A stretch of DNA of 35,485 nucleotides. Origin: UBA4292 sp964648695. Its GTDB lineage: Bacteria > Bacillota > Clostridia > Lachnospirales > Lachnospiraceae. The stretch is from assembly GCA_964648695.1 (NCBI GenBank), contig CAZYLH010000009.1, positions 1 through 35,485 of the forward strand, written 5' to 3'. Position numbers and translations under genes: made by a program. The notes under the pieces were generated by a model. The model was not told the origin of the DNA, did not search any database, and saw nothing but the letters and a program-made list of their open reading frames with translations. Each line of letters opens with the position of its first letter. Positions within the stretch are counted from its first letter, which is position 1. Positions 23,825 through 31,542 of the stretch are shown here, one piece after another.

Positions 23825-23851
23825 AGGAACTCAGTACGAGTTCCTTTTTTT
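23825..23851 (+). terminator. Terminator after the DivIC-like gene
   Basis: An 8-bp stem (AGGAACTC 23825-23832, GAGTTCCT 23838-23845) with loop AGTAC runs into seven T residues. Confidence 0.9.
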
Positions 23852-23873
23852 AATTTTGTGCTTGGCGCACCGC

Positions 23874-23902
23874 TTGGAAATAAGTTAAAAATGCGCTATA
23901 AT
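23874..23902 (+). promoter_or_regulatory. tilS-hpt-ftsH promoter
   Basis: TTGGAA (23874-23879), a 17-bp spacer and TATAAT (23897-23902), about 65 nt before tilS. Confidence 0.7.
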
Positions 23903-23966
23903 GAGTGAAAAATTTCTCCCCGCAAGATCTGGAAATTAAAAAGGTGGGGCAAGAGGGAGGTGCCAA

Positions 23967-24598
23967 ATGCCGACAGAAGACGCGATTAATGCGATTCGGC
24001 GTATGACAAAACCTGATAAGGGCGTAATACTGGGATTATCCGGAGGAGGGGATTCTGTATACTTACTCCATGCCCTTTTGGCGGCATTAGAGGGGGAGAA
24101 GTGCCCCATGCTTGCGGTGCACATTCATCACGGCATTCGGGGGANNNNNNNNNNNNNNNNNNNNNNNNNNNNNNNNNNNNNNNNNNNNNNNNNNNNNNNN
24201 NNNNNNNNNNNNNNNNNNNNNNNNNNNNNNNNNNNNNNNNNNNNGGGCAAATGATAAAAAAAATACGGGCAGAACACTATACGAAGCTAATGGATTATGA
24301 TAAGATAGTAGAATATTGTAAAAAGGGCGAGCCGGTTTTGCGCTATCCCGAGGAGGGAGATGTATTTATCTTTAACCGACAGGGAAAAAAAAAGAGTCTT
24401 GCAACGTATTTAAAGCAGGAAAAAATACCGGCAAGACGCAGGGGCCGCACGCAGGTCGTGGCATGGGGAAAACATATTCTGTGGGTTCCGGGACATGCAG
24501 ACAGTCCTTTCTTTTTTGTCGGGGAAGAGACAACACGCATATTAAAGCTTATGACCAGCCGGAAGGGAGAGAAAGCACACGATGGAAGAAGAGATTGA
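23967..24598 (+). CDS. tilS: tRNA(Ile)-lysidine synthetase (most of it in assembly gap)
   Basis: Attaches lysine to C34 of tRNA-Ile(CAU) so that it reads AUA; normally essential. The start ATG 23967 follows GGGAGGTG. The first 59 residues show the PP-loop (LGLSGGGDSVYLL) and HIHHGIRG, then the gap. The 115 or so residues after the gap are a clear TilS C-terminal domain (LATYLKQEKIPARRRGRTQVV, ILWVPGH), but in another frame relative to 100 N. Family length is about 450-470, so roughly 290 residues (about 870 nt) are missing, and the frame change is an artefact of the placeholder, not a mutation. The 3' end overlaps hpt by 17 nt. Confidence 0.9.
24145..24244. other. Assembly gap (100 N) inside tilS
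   Basis: A run of exactly 100 N, probably hiding some 870 nt of tilS; the reading frame changes across it. Confidence 0.95.
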
Positions 24599-25115
24599 GG
24601 TGTTGATTGACGAGGAAAGAATAAATGAGCGCGTCCGTCAGCTTGGAGAAGAGATCAGTCGGGATTACGCGGGAAAGGAGATCAGGCTTATATGTATCTT
24701 AAAGGGAGGGGCGCTCTTTGCATGTGAGCTGGCAAAGAGGATAAGCGTGCCCGTGGTGATGGATTATATGCAGGCGGCCAGCTATGGAAGCGCAACCGTT
24801 TCCTCAGGAAATGTTAAGCTTGTAAAGGATCTTGACATGTCGGTTGAGGGGCAGCATGTGTTGATTGCTGAGGACATCATCGACACGGGAAATACCCTTG
24901 CCGCCCTCACAGATCTCTTACGGGAGCGCAAAGCCGCAGACGTCAAGATTTGCACTCTCTTAGATAAGCCCGCCAGAAGAACGATAAAAAGGATAGAAGC
25001 GGATTATTGCGGTTTTTCTGTGCCGGACTGCTTTGTCGTAGGAATGGGGCTGGATTATGATCAGCGCTACCGCAACCTTCCCTATATAGGAATTTTATCA
25101 TTCAAGGAGGCCTAA
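24582..25115 (+). CDS. hpt: Hypoxanthine phosphoribosyltransferase
   Basis: Salvages hypoxanthine and guanine to IMP and GMP using PRPP. The product is 177 residues, normal for bacterial HPRT. The PRPP-binding motif is VLIAEDIIDTGNTL. The flexible-loop region (QAASYGSATVSSG) and VGMGLDYDQRYRNLPYIG, with the purine-contacting aspartate, are intact. It starts 17 nt inside the end of tilS and ends 1 nt before the ftsH GTG, the conserved tilS-hpt-ftsH order. Confidence 0.96.
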   Translation: MEEEIEVLIDEERINERVRQLGEEISRDYAGKEIRLICILKGGALFACELAKRISVPVVMDYMQAASYGSATVSSGNVKLVKDLDMSVEGQHVLIAEDIIDTGNTLAALTDLLRERKAADVKICTLLDKPARRTIKRIEADYCGFSVPDCFVVGMGLDYDQRYRNLPYIGILSFKEA

Positions 25116-25116
25116 G

Positions 25117-26949
25117 GTGAACCGAAATACAGGAAAAACTTCCACAGGATATTGGTTTCTGATCATGGTAGCGGTGTTTGTGATCTATGGAGTATATCTT
25201 TACAGCAACTCAGACACTCTTTTTTCTCAGGAGACTACCAGACAGGCATTTGAGGAAAGCTTAGAGGCGGGAGAGGTGACGGACGTTCGCGTTGTGCAGG
25301 AGAAGGAGATTCCTACTGGATATGTGCTCTACACTCTGGGAGATGATGTCAACTACCTTTTTTATGTGTCGGATGTAAACACAGTGCAGGAATATCTGGC
25401 GGAGCTAAATGTAGAGTATTCCGTCAGCGAGGTGCAGCGTGACAGCTACTTTATGAGCACAATCTTTCCTGTTCTCTTGATCATCATCGCTATCGTGGTT
25501 TTGTTTATGATGATGAACACCATGCTCCTCAGTGCAGGCGGTCAGGGCAACAACCGGATGATGAACTTTGGAAGAAGCAGAGCCAGGCGCATGACTGAAA
25601 AGGACAAAAAGATCACTTTTGCGGATGTTGCGGGACTTACAGAGGAAAAAGAGGATCTCTGGGAAATTGTGGATTTTTTAAAGGATCCCGAAAAGTATAA
25701 CAGATTGGGGGCACGCATTCCAAAGGGAGTACTCTTAGAGGGACCTCCTGGAACGGGTAAGACTCTTATGGCAAAGGCGGTGGCAGGAGAAGCAGGGGTT
25801 GCGTTTTTTTCCATCTCCGGTTCCGACTTTGTGGAGATGTTTGTGGGCGTTGGAGCCTCACGAGTAAGAGATCTCTTTGAGGAGGCAAAAGCCAATACGC
25901 CCTGTATAGTGTTTATAGACGAGATTGACGCGGTGGCAAGACGGCGAGGAGCCGGAATGGGCGGCGGTCACGATGAGAGGGAGCAGACCCTAAACCAGCT
26001 GCTGGTTGAGATGGACGGCTTTGGCGTAAATGAGGGGATTATCGTCATGGCGGCGACAAACCGCGTGGATATTTTAGATCCTGCTATACTTAGGCCCGGA
26101 CGCTTTGACAGGAGAGTTTTAGTGGGAAGACCCGATGTAAAGGGGCGTGAGGAAATACTAAATGTTCATGCAAAAAATAAGCCGCTTGGGGATGATGTGG
26201 ACTTGGAGCGGATAGCCAGAACAACCGCCGGATATACAGGCGCGGATTTGGAGAATCTGTTAAATGAGTCCTCCATTGCCGCGGCAAAGGCTGGAAGGAA
26301 TTACATAAAGGAATCCGATGTAGAGAGCGCCTTTGTGAAGGTGAGCATCGGAACGGAGAAGCATTCCAAGGTGATCTTGCCGGAGGAAAAGAGGATCACT
26401 GCCTACCATGAGTCTGGGCATGCCATTTTGTTCCATGTGCTTCCGTTAATGGAATCGGTTCACACTATCTCCATCATTCCCACCGGGGGCGGAGCTGCCG
26501 GATATACCATGCCGCTGCCACAAAAAGATCAGATGTTTATGACAAGGGGAAAGATCTTGCAGCACATCATGGTCTGCCTGGGAGGGCGTATAGCAGAGGA
26601 GCTTATTTTTGACGACATCACCACCGGCGCAGCACAGGACATCAAGGACGCGACCAATGCGGCGAAAACCATGGTCACACAGTATGGAATGAGCAGTGAG
26701 CTTGGGCTTATCAACTACGGTGCGGACGATGAGGAGGTGTTTATCGGGCGTGATCTTGCGCAAACAAGGAGCTACAGCGAGCAGACAGCAGCGCTTATAG
26801 ACACAGAGGTGAAAAAAATTGTGGCGGAGTGCTACGAGAAGGCGAAGGAGATAATAAAGGCCAACGAAAACGTCCTGCACAAATGCGCAGAGCTTCTCTT
26901 AGAAAAGGAGAAGATCACCACCGAGGAGTTTGAGGCTCTCTTTGTATAA
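25117..26949 (+). CDS. ftsH: ATP-dependent zinc metalloprotease FtsH
   Basis: A membrane-anchored hexameric AAA+ protease that degrades damaged membrane proteins and regulators. The product is 610 residues. It starts with GTG at 25117, preceded by AAGGAGG. The order is first membrane helix (about 12-28), an extracytoplasmic domain, second helix (about 116-140), AAA+ domain with Walker A GPPGTGKT (209-216), Walker B IVFIDEIDAV and the second region of homology, then the zinc-binding HESGH (431-435). The C-terminal protease domain is complete. The last gene of the tilS-hpt-ftsH unit, it is followed by a terminator. Confidence 0.97.
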   Translation: MNRNTGKTSTGYWFLIMVAVFVIYGVYLYSNSDTLFSQETTRQAFEESLEAGEVTDVRVVQEKEIPTGYVLYTLGDDVNYLFYVSDVNTVQEYLAELNVEYSVSEVQRDSYFMSTIFPVLLIIIAIVVLFMMMNTMLLSAGGQGNNRMMNFGRSRARRMTEKDKKITFADVAGLTEEKEDLWEIVDFLKDPEKYNRLGARIPKGVLLEGPPGTGKTLMAKAVAGEAGVAFFSISGSDFVEMFVGVGASRVRDLFEEAKANTPCIVFIDEIDAVARRRGAGMGGGHDEREQTLNQLLVEMDGFGVNEGIIVMAATNRVDILDPAILRPGRFDRRVLVGRPDVKGREEILNVHAKNKPLGDDVDLERIARTTAGYTGADLENLLNESSIAAAKAGRNYIKESDVESAFVKVSIGTEKHSKVILPEEKRITAYHESGHAILFHVLPLMESVHTISIIPTGGGAAGYTMPLPQKDQMFMTRGKILQHIMVCLGGRIAEELIFDDITTGAAQDIKDATNAAKTMVTQYGMSSELGLINYGADDEEVFIGRDLAQTRSYSEQTAALIDTEVKKIVAECYEKAKEIIKANENVLHKCAELLLEKEKITTEEFEALFV

Positions 26950-26967
26950 AAGTAAAAGCAGAAAAAG

Positions 26968-27010
26968 GTCTTTCGCCCGGAGCTGGCTCATATGGGCGAA
27001 GGGCTTTTTT
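26968..27010. terminator. ftsH terminator, likely bidirectional
   Basis: An 11-bp stem (26968-26978 with 26994-27004, two G-U pairs) closes a 15-nt loop, followed by six T residues on the plus strand. On the minus strand it is followed by CTTTTTCTGCTTTT, so it may also stop the histidine kinase transcript. Confidence 0.85.
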
Positions 27011-27030
27011 ATAATAGTCTTTGCACAACG

Positions 27031-27061
27031 GAAAAGAACCGGCGGGGAGCCGGTCCTTTTC
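27031..27061. repeat. Second hairpin between ftsH and the kinase gene
   Basis: GAAAAG, one mismatch and ACCGGC (27031-27043) pair with GCCGGT, mismatch, CTTTTC (27049-27061) around GGGGA. No T-run follows on either strand, so it is not a standard terminator; it may act as a 3'-end mRNA stabiliser. Confidence 0.5.
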
Positions 27062-27079
27062 GGAGAAGGTATTTCGCTT

Positions 27080-28428
27080 CTAAATGGGGTGTAGCAAAAA
27101 ACTATATAATGTATTGGGGGGTTTACGCATAAGAGTATAACAAANNNNNNNNNNNNNNNNNNNNNNNNNNNNNNNNNNNNNNNNNNNNNNNNNNNNNNNN
27201 NNNNNNNNNNNNNNNNNNNNNNNNNNNNNNNNNNNNNNNNNNNNTCCTTTATGGCGATATAGGCTTTTTCCCGTTTTTCATAGGTTTCAATAAAGATGAC
27301 GGAGCCGGGATTGCTAAACTTGATGGCGTTATCGATCAGGTTATAGAGAACCTGCTGAATACGCCCCTCGTCCGCGCGGACAAAAAACTCCCTTGCGGTA
27401 AAGGTAAGCTCAAATGAGATTCGTTTTTCATTGCATCGCCCCTCAAATGTGGCGAGTATTTTTTTTATCACATGGTGCACGTCAAAATCTGTACACTCAA
27501 GAAGCGTGCCGTCGCGGCTGATGGTGTTCATATCCAGAAGATTTTGGGTCAGCTTATTTAGGCGCTCCGTCTCATCCCTCATAATTCCAAGATATTTCTT
27601 TTGCATGCTTTCTGGGATGGTGCCGTCTAAGATTGCCTCTATGTAGCCCTTAATGGAGGTGAGGGGTGAGCGGAAGTCATGGGAGACATTTGTCACAAAC
27701 TTGCGCTGATCCTCGCTGGTCTGAGAAAGGGCTAGCGCCATGTAAGCCAGCGTTTCTGAAAGAACACCCAGTTCGTCGCGGGAGTTAAAGTCATATTTAT
27801 ATGATAGATTTCCCGTAGCGTACTCCCTGGCGGCGGTGTTTATCTGGCGTAAGGGCCTTAGCACGATCAAATGCAAAAGTAAAAGTAAGAGCAGGGAGAA
27901 AATAAACATCACCAGTGCGGTAATGTAGACAACGTTTAGGGTGGCGTTTACGTAAAAGTCAAGGGCTGATACCGGGTAGTGGAGAATGACATAGCCCTGG
28001 GTTGTAAAGCCGTTTACCATGGGGGCATAGACGCTTATCATGTCTTCAGAAAAGCTCCCAAAGAAATCTCCCACAAAGCCGTGATAGCTGTCAGCTCCGG
28101 TGGGATCAAAGTCGGATACGGCGGATACGTCCATATCCTGCGGATACACCAAAGTACCGGACGTGTCGATAAACCAGATGGAGCAGTCAAGAGTGTCTGC
28201 CGCCGACTCTATTATCTCAAGTTCCGTAGCTAAAGCGTCATACCCTAGCTCAAAGCTTGAGCGGTAGCGGGAAGCCAGATAGTTTGCCTCAGCATAGAGA
28301 GTGTCCTCAAGGCTTGTGAGATGATTATCATAGACCATTTTGTAGCCGAAAGTGGAGATAAATATTATAGACAGTGCGGCGACCAGCAGATAGGCGAGAA
28401 TAAATTTCTTTTGCAGAGAGAGGCTCAT
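27080..28428 (-). CDS. Sensor histidine kinase (catalytic C-terminus in assembly gap)
   Basis: A membrane sensor kinase partnered with the adjacent response regulator. Residues run: membrane helix (9-29), extracytoplasmic sensor (about 30-165), second helix (166-190), HAMP, then HisKA with the phospho-accepting H250 in VSHDFRSPLTSIKGY, and the HATPase N-box (LYNLIDNAIKF). About 394 residues are readable before the gap removes the ATP-lid and G-box region, probably 70-80 residues. Past the gap the frame is unknown: one frame stops at 27080-27082 after CYTLMRK, the most kinase-like end; another stops at 27123-27125. The ATG overlaps the regulator's stop (ATGA). The signal sensed is unknown. Confidence 0.88.
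27145..27244. other. Assembly gap (100 N) inside the histidine kinase gene
   Basis: A run of exactly 100 N hiding the G-box region of the ATPase domain; true length unknown, estimated at over 200 nt. Confidence 0.95.
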
Positions 28429-29138
28429 TGCATCACCTCAAATTTGTAGCCAACGCCCCACACGGTGGAAATGCGCCACTTTGGATGATCCTTGACTTTT
28501 TCTCTAAGGCGCTTGATGTGCACATCTACTGTACGCGTATCTCCCACATATTCATATCCCCAAAGCTGGTCAAGGAGTTGCTCACGGGTAAACACCTGGT
28601 TTGGAGAGCTTGCAAGAAAGTATAAGAGCTCTAACTCCTTTGGGGGCATCTCCAGGGTATGTCCCTGGTAAATGACGGAGTAATTGGTCAGGCTTATAAT
28701 AAGGTCCGGGTATTCCACATATTTTCCCTTCTGGGAGATGGAGGGGGATTTTTGAGGACTTAGAGAGACGGCGCTTCTTCGAAGAACCACCTTTACCCTT
28801 GCCACCATCTCCTTTGAATCAAAGGGCTTCATGATATAGTCATCCGCGCCAAGCTCCAGCCCCAAAACCTTGTCAAAGACATCCCCCTTAGCGGAGAGCA
28901 TTATGATGGGAACCTGAGAGGTTTTGCGAAGCTCCCGACAAACCTCATACCCGTCAATGCCGGGGAGCATTAGGTCTAAAAGTATAAGATCCGGCTGAAA
29001 TTCATTAAAGGCTTTTAGGGCCTCCTCGCCGTCATAGACAATTTTTACCTCAAAGCACTCCTTTAGGAGATAGAGTGAAATAAGCTCTGCAATATTCTCA
29101 TCATCGTCGACAACGAGAATGCGCTGTTTATTTGCCAT
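28425..29138 (-). CDS. OmpR/PhoB-family response regulator
   Basis: The product is 237 residues. The receiver domain has the acidic pocket (VVDDDE), the phospho-acceptor D55 in LILLDLMLPG, the switch serine in IIMLSAKGD and the lysine in DYIMKPF. A linker leads to a C-terminal winged helix (from FTREQLLDQLWGYEYVGDTRTVDVHIKRLREK to the end). AAAGGAGAG precedes the ATG. It lies 15 nt after mutS2 and overlaps the kinase gene, so it may be transcribed from the mutS2 promoter. Targets are unknown. Confidence 0.95.
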   Translation of the reverse strand: MANKQRILVVDDDENIAELISLYLLKECFEVKIVYDGEEALKAFNEFQPDLILLDLMLPGIDGYEVCRELRKTSQVPIIMLSAKGDVFDKVLGLELGADDYIMKPFDSKEMVARVKVVLRRSAVSLSPQKSPSISQKGKYVEYPDLIISLTNYSVIYQGHTLEMPPKELELLYFLASSPNQVFTREQLLDQLWGYEYVGDTRTVDVHIKRLREKVKDHPKWRISTVWGVGYKFEVMQ

Positions 29139-29153
29139 GATCTCTCCTTTCTG

Positions 29154-31292
29154 TCACTTAAACGTTACGATGGTCACTCCGGAATCACCCTCGCCAAATT
29201 CCCCGAGGCGAAATTCTTTTACATACCTTAAGCGCTTTAAATGCTGATGGATGGCTTTCTTTAGCGCTCCCGTTCCTCTGCCGTGAACCACACGGCACGA
29301 AGGCAGATGTGCCAGATATGCATCATCCAGATATTTATCAAGCTCCGGTATGGCCTCCGCCACAGTCTTTCCGATGAGGTTTATTTCCGAGGAAACGGAA
29401 TATGACTTACTCATCTTTATCTTTCCAAAGCCACCAGCTCCGGTTATAGGAACGCCGTCTTTTGAGACGGTGCTTTCGGCCAGCAGATAGATATCGCTCA
29501 CATTGGTCTGGGTTTTTAGGATTCCCATCTGCACTGACAGATCACCCTTCGCGTTCGGAAGCGTAAGGACATCACCGTCCAGATTCATGGAGATAACGTG
29601 AACGCGGTCCCCTACGCGAAGCTTCTTCGGATCCGGATGATCTTTTTTTTGCTTTGGCGCGGGTGCTTTTTTCTGCCCCGTAGTGTTCATGCGCTCCCGA
29701 AGCTTGGTGCGTTCCTTTTCAAGCGCCTTTGAAAGATCGCTTCCGGCGGTCTGCTTGTTTACTAGGCGAATGGTCTCATCCACAAAGGCCTTGGTTTCTG
29801 AGAGCATAGCAGAAGCTTTCTCGTTGGCCTTGCGTAAAATCTCAGATTGCTTTTCTTCAAGCGTTCTTTGCTTATGCTCTAAGGACTGCCTTAGAGAAGA
29901 GTTTTCCCTGCGAATGCTCTCAAGCTCTTCTCTTTCTTTTTCTAAGGCGCGGCGGCTGGTCTCCAGTTGCGAGACGACATCCTCAAAGCTTGCATCCTCC
30001 GCATCAACCCGTTTTTTCGCATCCTCCACGATGTAATCAGGTATGCCAAGTTTTTGGGAGATGGCAAAGGCGTTGCTCTTTCCAGGAATTCCGATAAGCA
30101 GGCGATAGGTCGGCCGCAGTGTCTCAAAGTCAAACTCACAGCAGGCATTTTCTACGCCCGGGGTAGAGAGGGCGTAGAGCTTTAACTCCGCATAGTGGGT
30201 CGTGGCGATGGTGCGCACCTTGAGGTTATGTAAAAAGGCTAAAATGGCGGTGGCAAGAGCCGCTCCCTCCGTGGGGTCCGTTCCGGCTCCAAGCTCATCA
30301 AAGAGCACCAGGCAATCCTTGTCTGCTTTTTGCAAAATGGGGGCGATGTTTGTCATGTGGGATGAGAAGGTGCTAAGGCTCTGCTCTATGCTCTGCTCAT
30401 CCCCGATATCAGCATACACCTCTCTAAAGACGGCAAGCCTTGAGTTGTCAAAGGCGGGAATGTGAAGCCCGGCCTGACCCATGAGGGTAAAAAGCCCCAC
30501 GGTTTTTAGNNNNNNNNNNNNNNNNNNNNNNNNNNNNNNNNNNNNNNNNNNNNNNNNNNNNNNNNNNNNNNNNNNNNNNNNNNNNNNNNNNNNNNNNNNN
30601 NNNNNNNNNACAGCCATGGGCTCCACAAAGATGGTGGAACCGGAGGAGCTCTGGTCATGTATCATGCCGGGAACCTGGGAGCGGTGATCCGCCCTCACAG
30701 GAAGACAGTAACGGCCGTTTCTCATGGTGATGATGGGATCCTGTAAGTCCGCCTTTTTGCTCTGGAGCATGGCGGTTAGCTCCGTCTGGATACGCCCTCT
30801 GACAGATGCCATATTTTTGCGGACTGAGTTAAGCCCGGGGCTTGCATCATCTGCAATCTCCTCCTCGGAGATAATGCAGCGGTCGATCTCATGGCAGAGT
30901 CCGGCTAAGGGGACAAGCGCCAAAAAGTCCTCATCAAGTGAATCGTATTCTTCCTCTGTAATGTCCTCTCTGGCACCGTAGGAGCGAACCCTTCCCGTAG
31001 TGCGAAGAAGCTTTGCGATTAACAAAAGCTCGGAGGCGTTTAAACTTCCGCCAAGGTCTAATCTTTTAAGGCTTTCCCGGATATCCTTGACGCCGGAAAA
31101 TGAGACGCTGCCCTTTTTTAGAATTCTTGATAAAGCGTCCGAGGTGTTTTTTTGTCTAACGCAGATTGTATCTATATCAGATACCGGCAGGAGCTGTCTG
31201 CAAAGCGCCTTTCCCGGCTCAGAGCCCGCCTTTTCTGTGAGGCGGTCAATTATTTTATAGTATTCTAGTACGTTTAATGCTTTTGAGTTCAT
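29154..31292 (-). CDS. mutS2: MutS2 ATPase/endonuclease (interrupted by assembly gap)
   Basis: MutS2 suppresses homologous recombination in some bacteria and splits collided ribosomes in Bacillus. Readable parts: N-terminal MutS core-like helices (1 to about 227, ending FVEPMA), then after the gap LKTVGLFTLMGQAGLHIPA, Walker B LVLFDELGAGTDPTEG, the TTHYAELK switch, a long coiled coil (about residues 450-560) and a C-terminal Smr nuclease domain (RVVHGRGTGALKKAIHQHL). Walker A (expected just before LKTVGL) is hidden in the gap. About 678 visible residues against a usual 790 imply some 110 residues missing. GGAG lies upstream of the ATG. Confidence 0.95.
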   Translation of the reverse strand: MNSKALNVLEYYKIIDRLTEKAGSEPGKALCRQLLPVSDIDTICVRQKNTSDALSRILKKGSVSFSGVKDIRESLKRLDLGGSLNASELLLIAKLLRTTGRVRSYGAREDITEEEYDSLDEDFLALVPLAGLCHEIDRCIISEEEIADDASPGLNSVRKNMASVRGRIQTELTAMLQSKKADLQDPIITMRNGRYCLPVRADHRSQVPGMIHDQSSSGSTIFVEPMAXXXXXXXXXXXXXXXXXXXXXXXXXXXXXXXXXXLKTVGLFTLMGQAGLHIPAFDNSRLAVFREVYADIGDEQSIEQSLSTFSSHMTNIAPILQKADKDCLVLFDELGAGTDPTEGAALATAILAFLHNLKVRTIATTHYAELKLYALSTPGVENACCEFDFETLRPTYRLLIGIPGKSNAFAISQKLGIPDYIVEDAKKRVDAEDASFEDVVSQLETSRRALEKEREELESIRRENSSLRQSLEHKQRTLEEKQSEILRKANEKASAMLSETKAFVDETIRLVNKQTAGSDLSKALEKERTKLRERMNTTGQKKAPAPKQKKDHPDPKKLRVGDRVHVISMNLDGDVLTLPNAKGDLSVQMGILKTQTNVSDIYLLAESTVSKDGVPITGAGGFGKIKMSKSYSVSSEINLIGKTVAEAIPELDKYLDDAYLAHLPSCRVVHGRGTGALKKAIHQHLKRLRYVKEFRLGEFGEGDSGVTIVTFK
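30510..30609. other. Assembly gap (100 N) inside mutS2
   Basis: A run of exactly 100 N; about 330 nt including Walker A are expected here. Confidence 0.95.
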
Positions 31293-31354
31293 ATGCGCTC
31301 CATTTCCCGAGAGGGAAGTTGGTTTAAAAGAAGTTTTCGTTCTTTCTTGCCGCC

Positions 31355-31383
31355 ATTATAGCCCAGATTTTTTAATATTGCAA
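31355..31383 (-). promoter_or_regulatory. mutS2 promoter
   Basis: On the minus strand, TTGCAA (31378-31383), a 17-bp spacer and TATAAT (31355-31360) lie about 60 nt before the ATG at 31292. Confidence 0.7.
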
Positions 31384-31442
31384 CGCACACTTTCCTCTGT
31401 GAAAAATCCCCTTTGGGTATTCCCATTTTGCGCAAATTCCAG

Positions 31443-31448
31443 TATAAT
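31443..31448 (+). promoter_or_regulatory. -10 box for the HtrA-like/yhaM/rlmD unit
   Basis: A perfect TATAAT lies 94 nt before the ATG at 31543. The region 16-18 nt upstream (around TTCCCA) is a poor -35 match, so the promoter may need an activator. Confidence 0.45.
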
Positions 31449-31542
31449 ACCAATCAAAGTCAGGCGGCAGGCTTGATTCAAAAAGGAACTTATTGCCCGA
31501 GGAAATGAGCAGTTTAGATGCGTACACGGGAAGGATGTTTGT

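Noticed and set aside
24101..24598. Apparent frameshift in tilS
   Set aside because: The frame change coincides with a 100-N placeholder; both sides match TilS, so it reflects unknown gap length.
26899..27144. Histidine kinase open frame running through the ftsH terminator into ftsH
   Set aside because: The extension is an arbitrary frame after the N run, crosses two hairpins and lacks kinase motifs.
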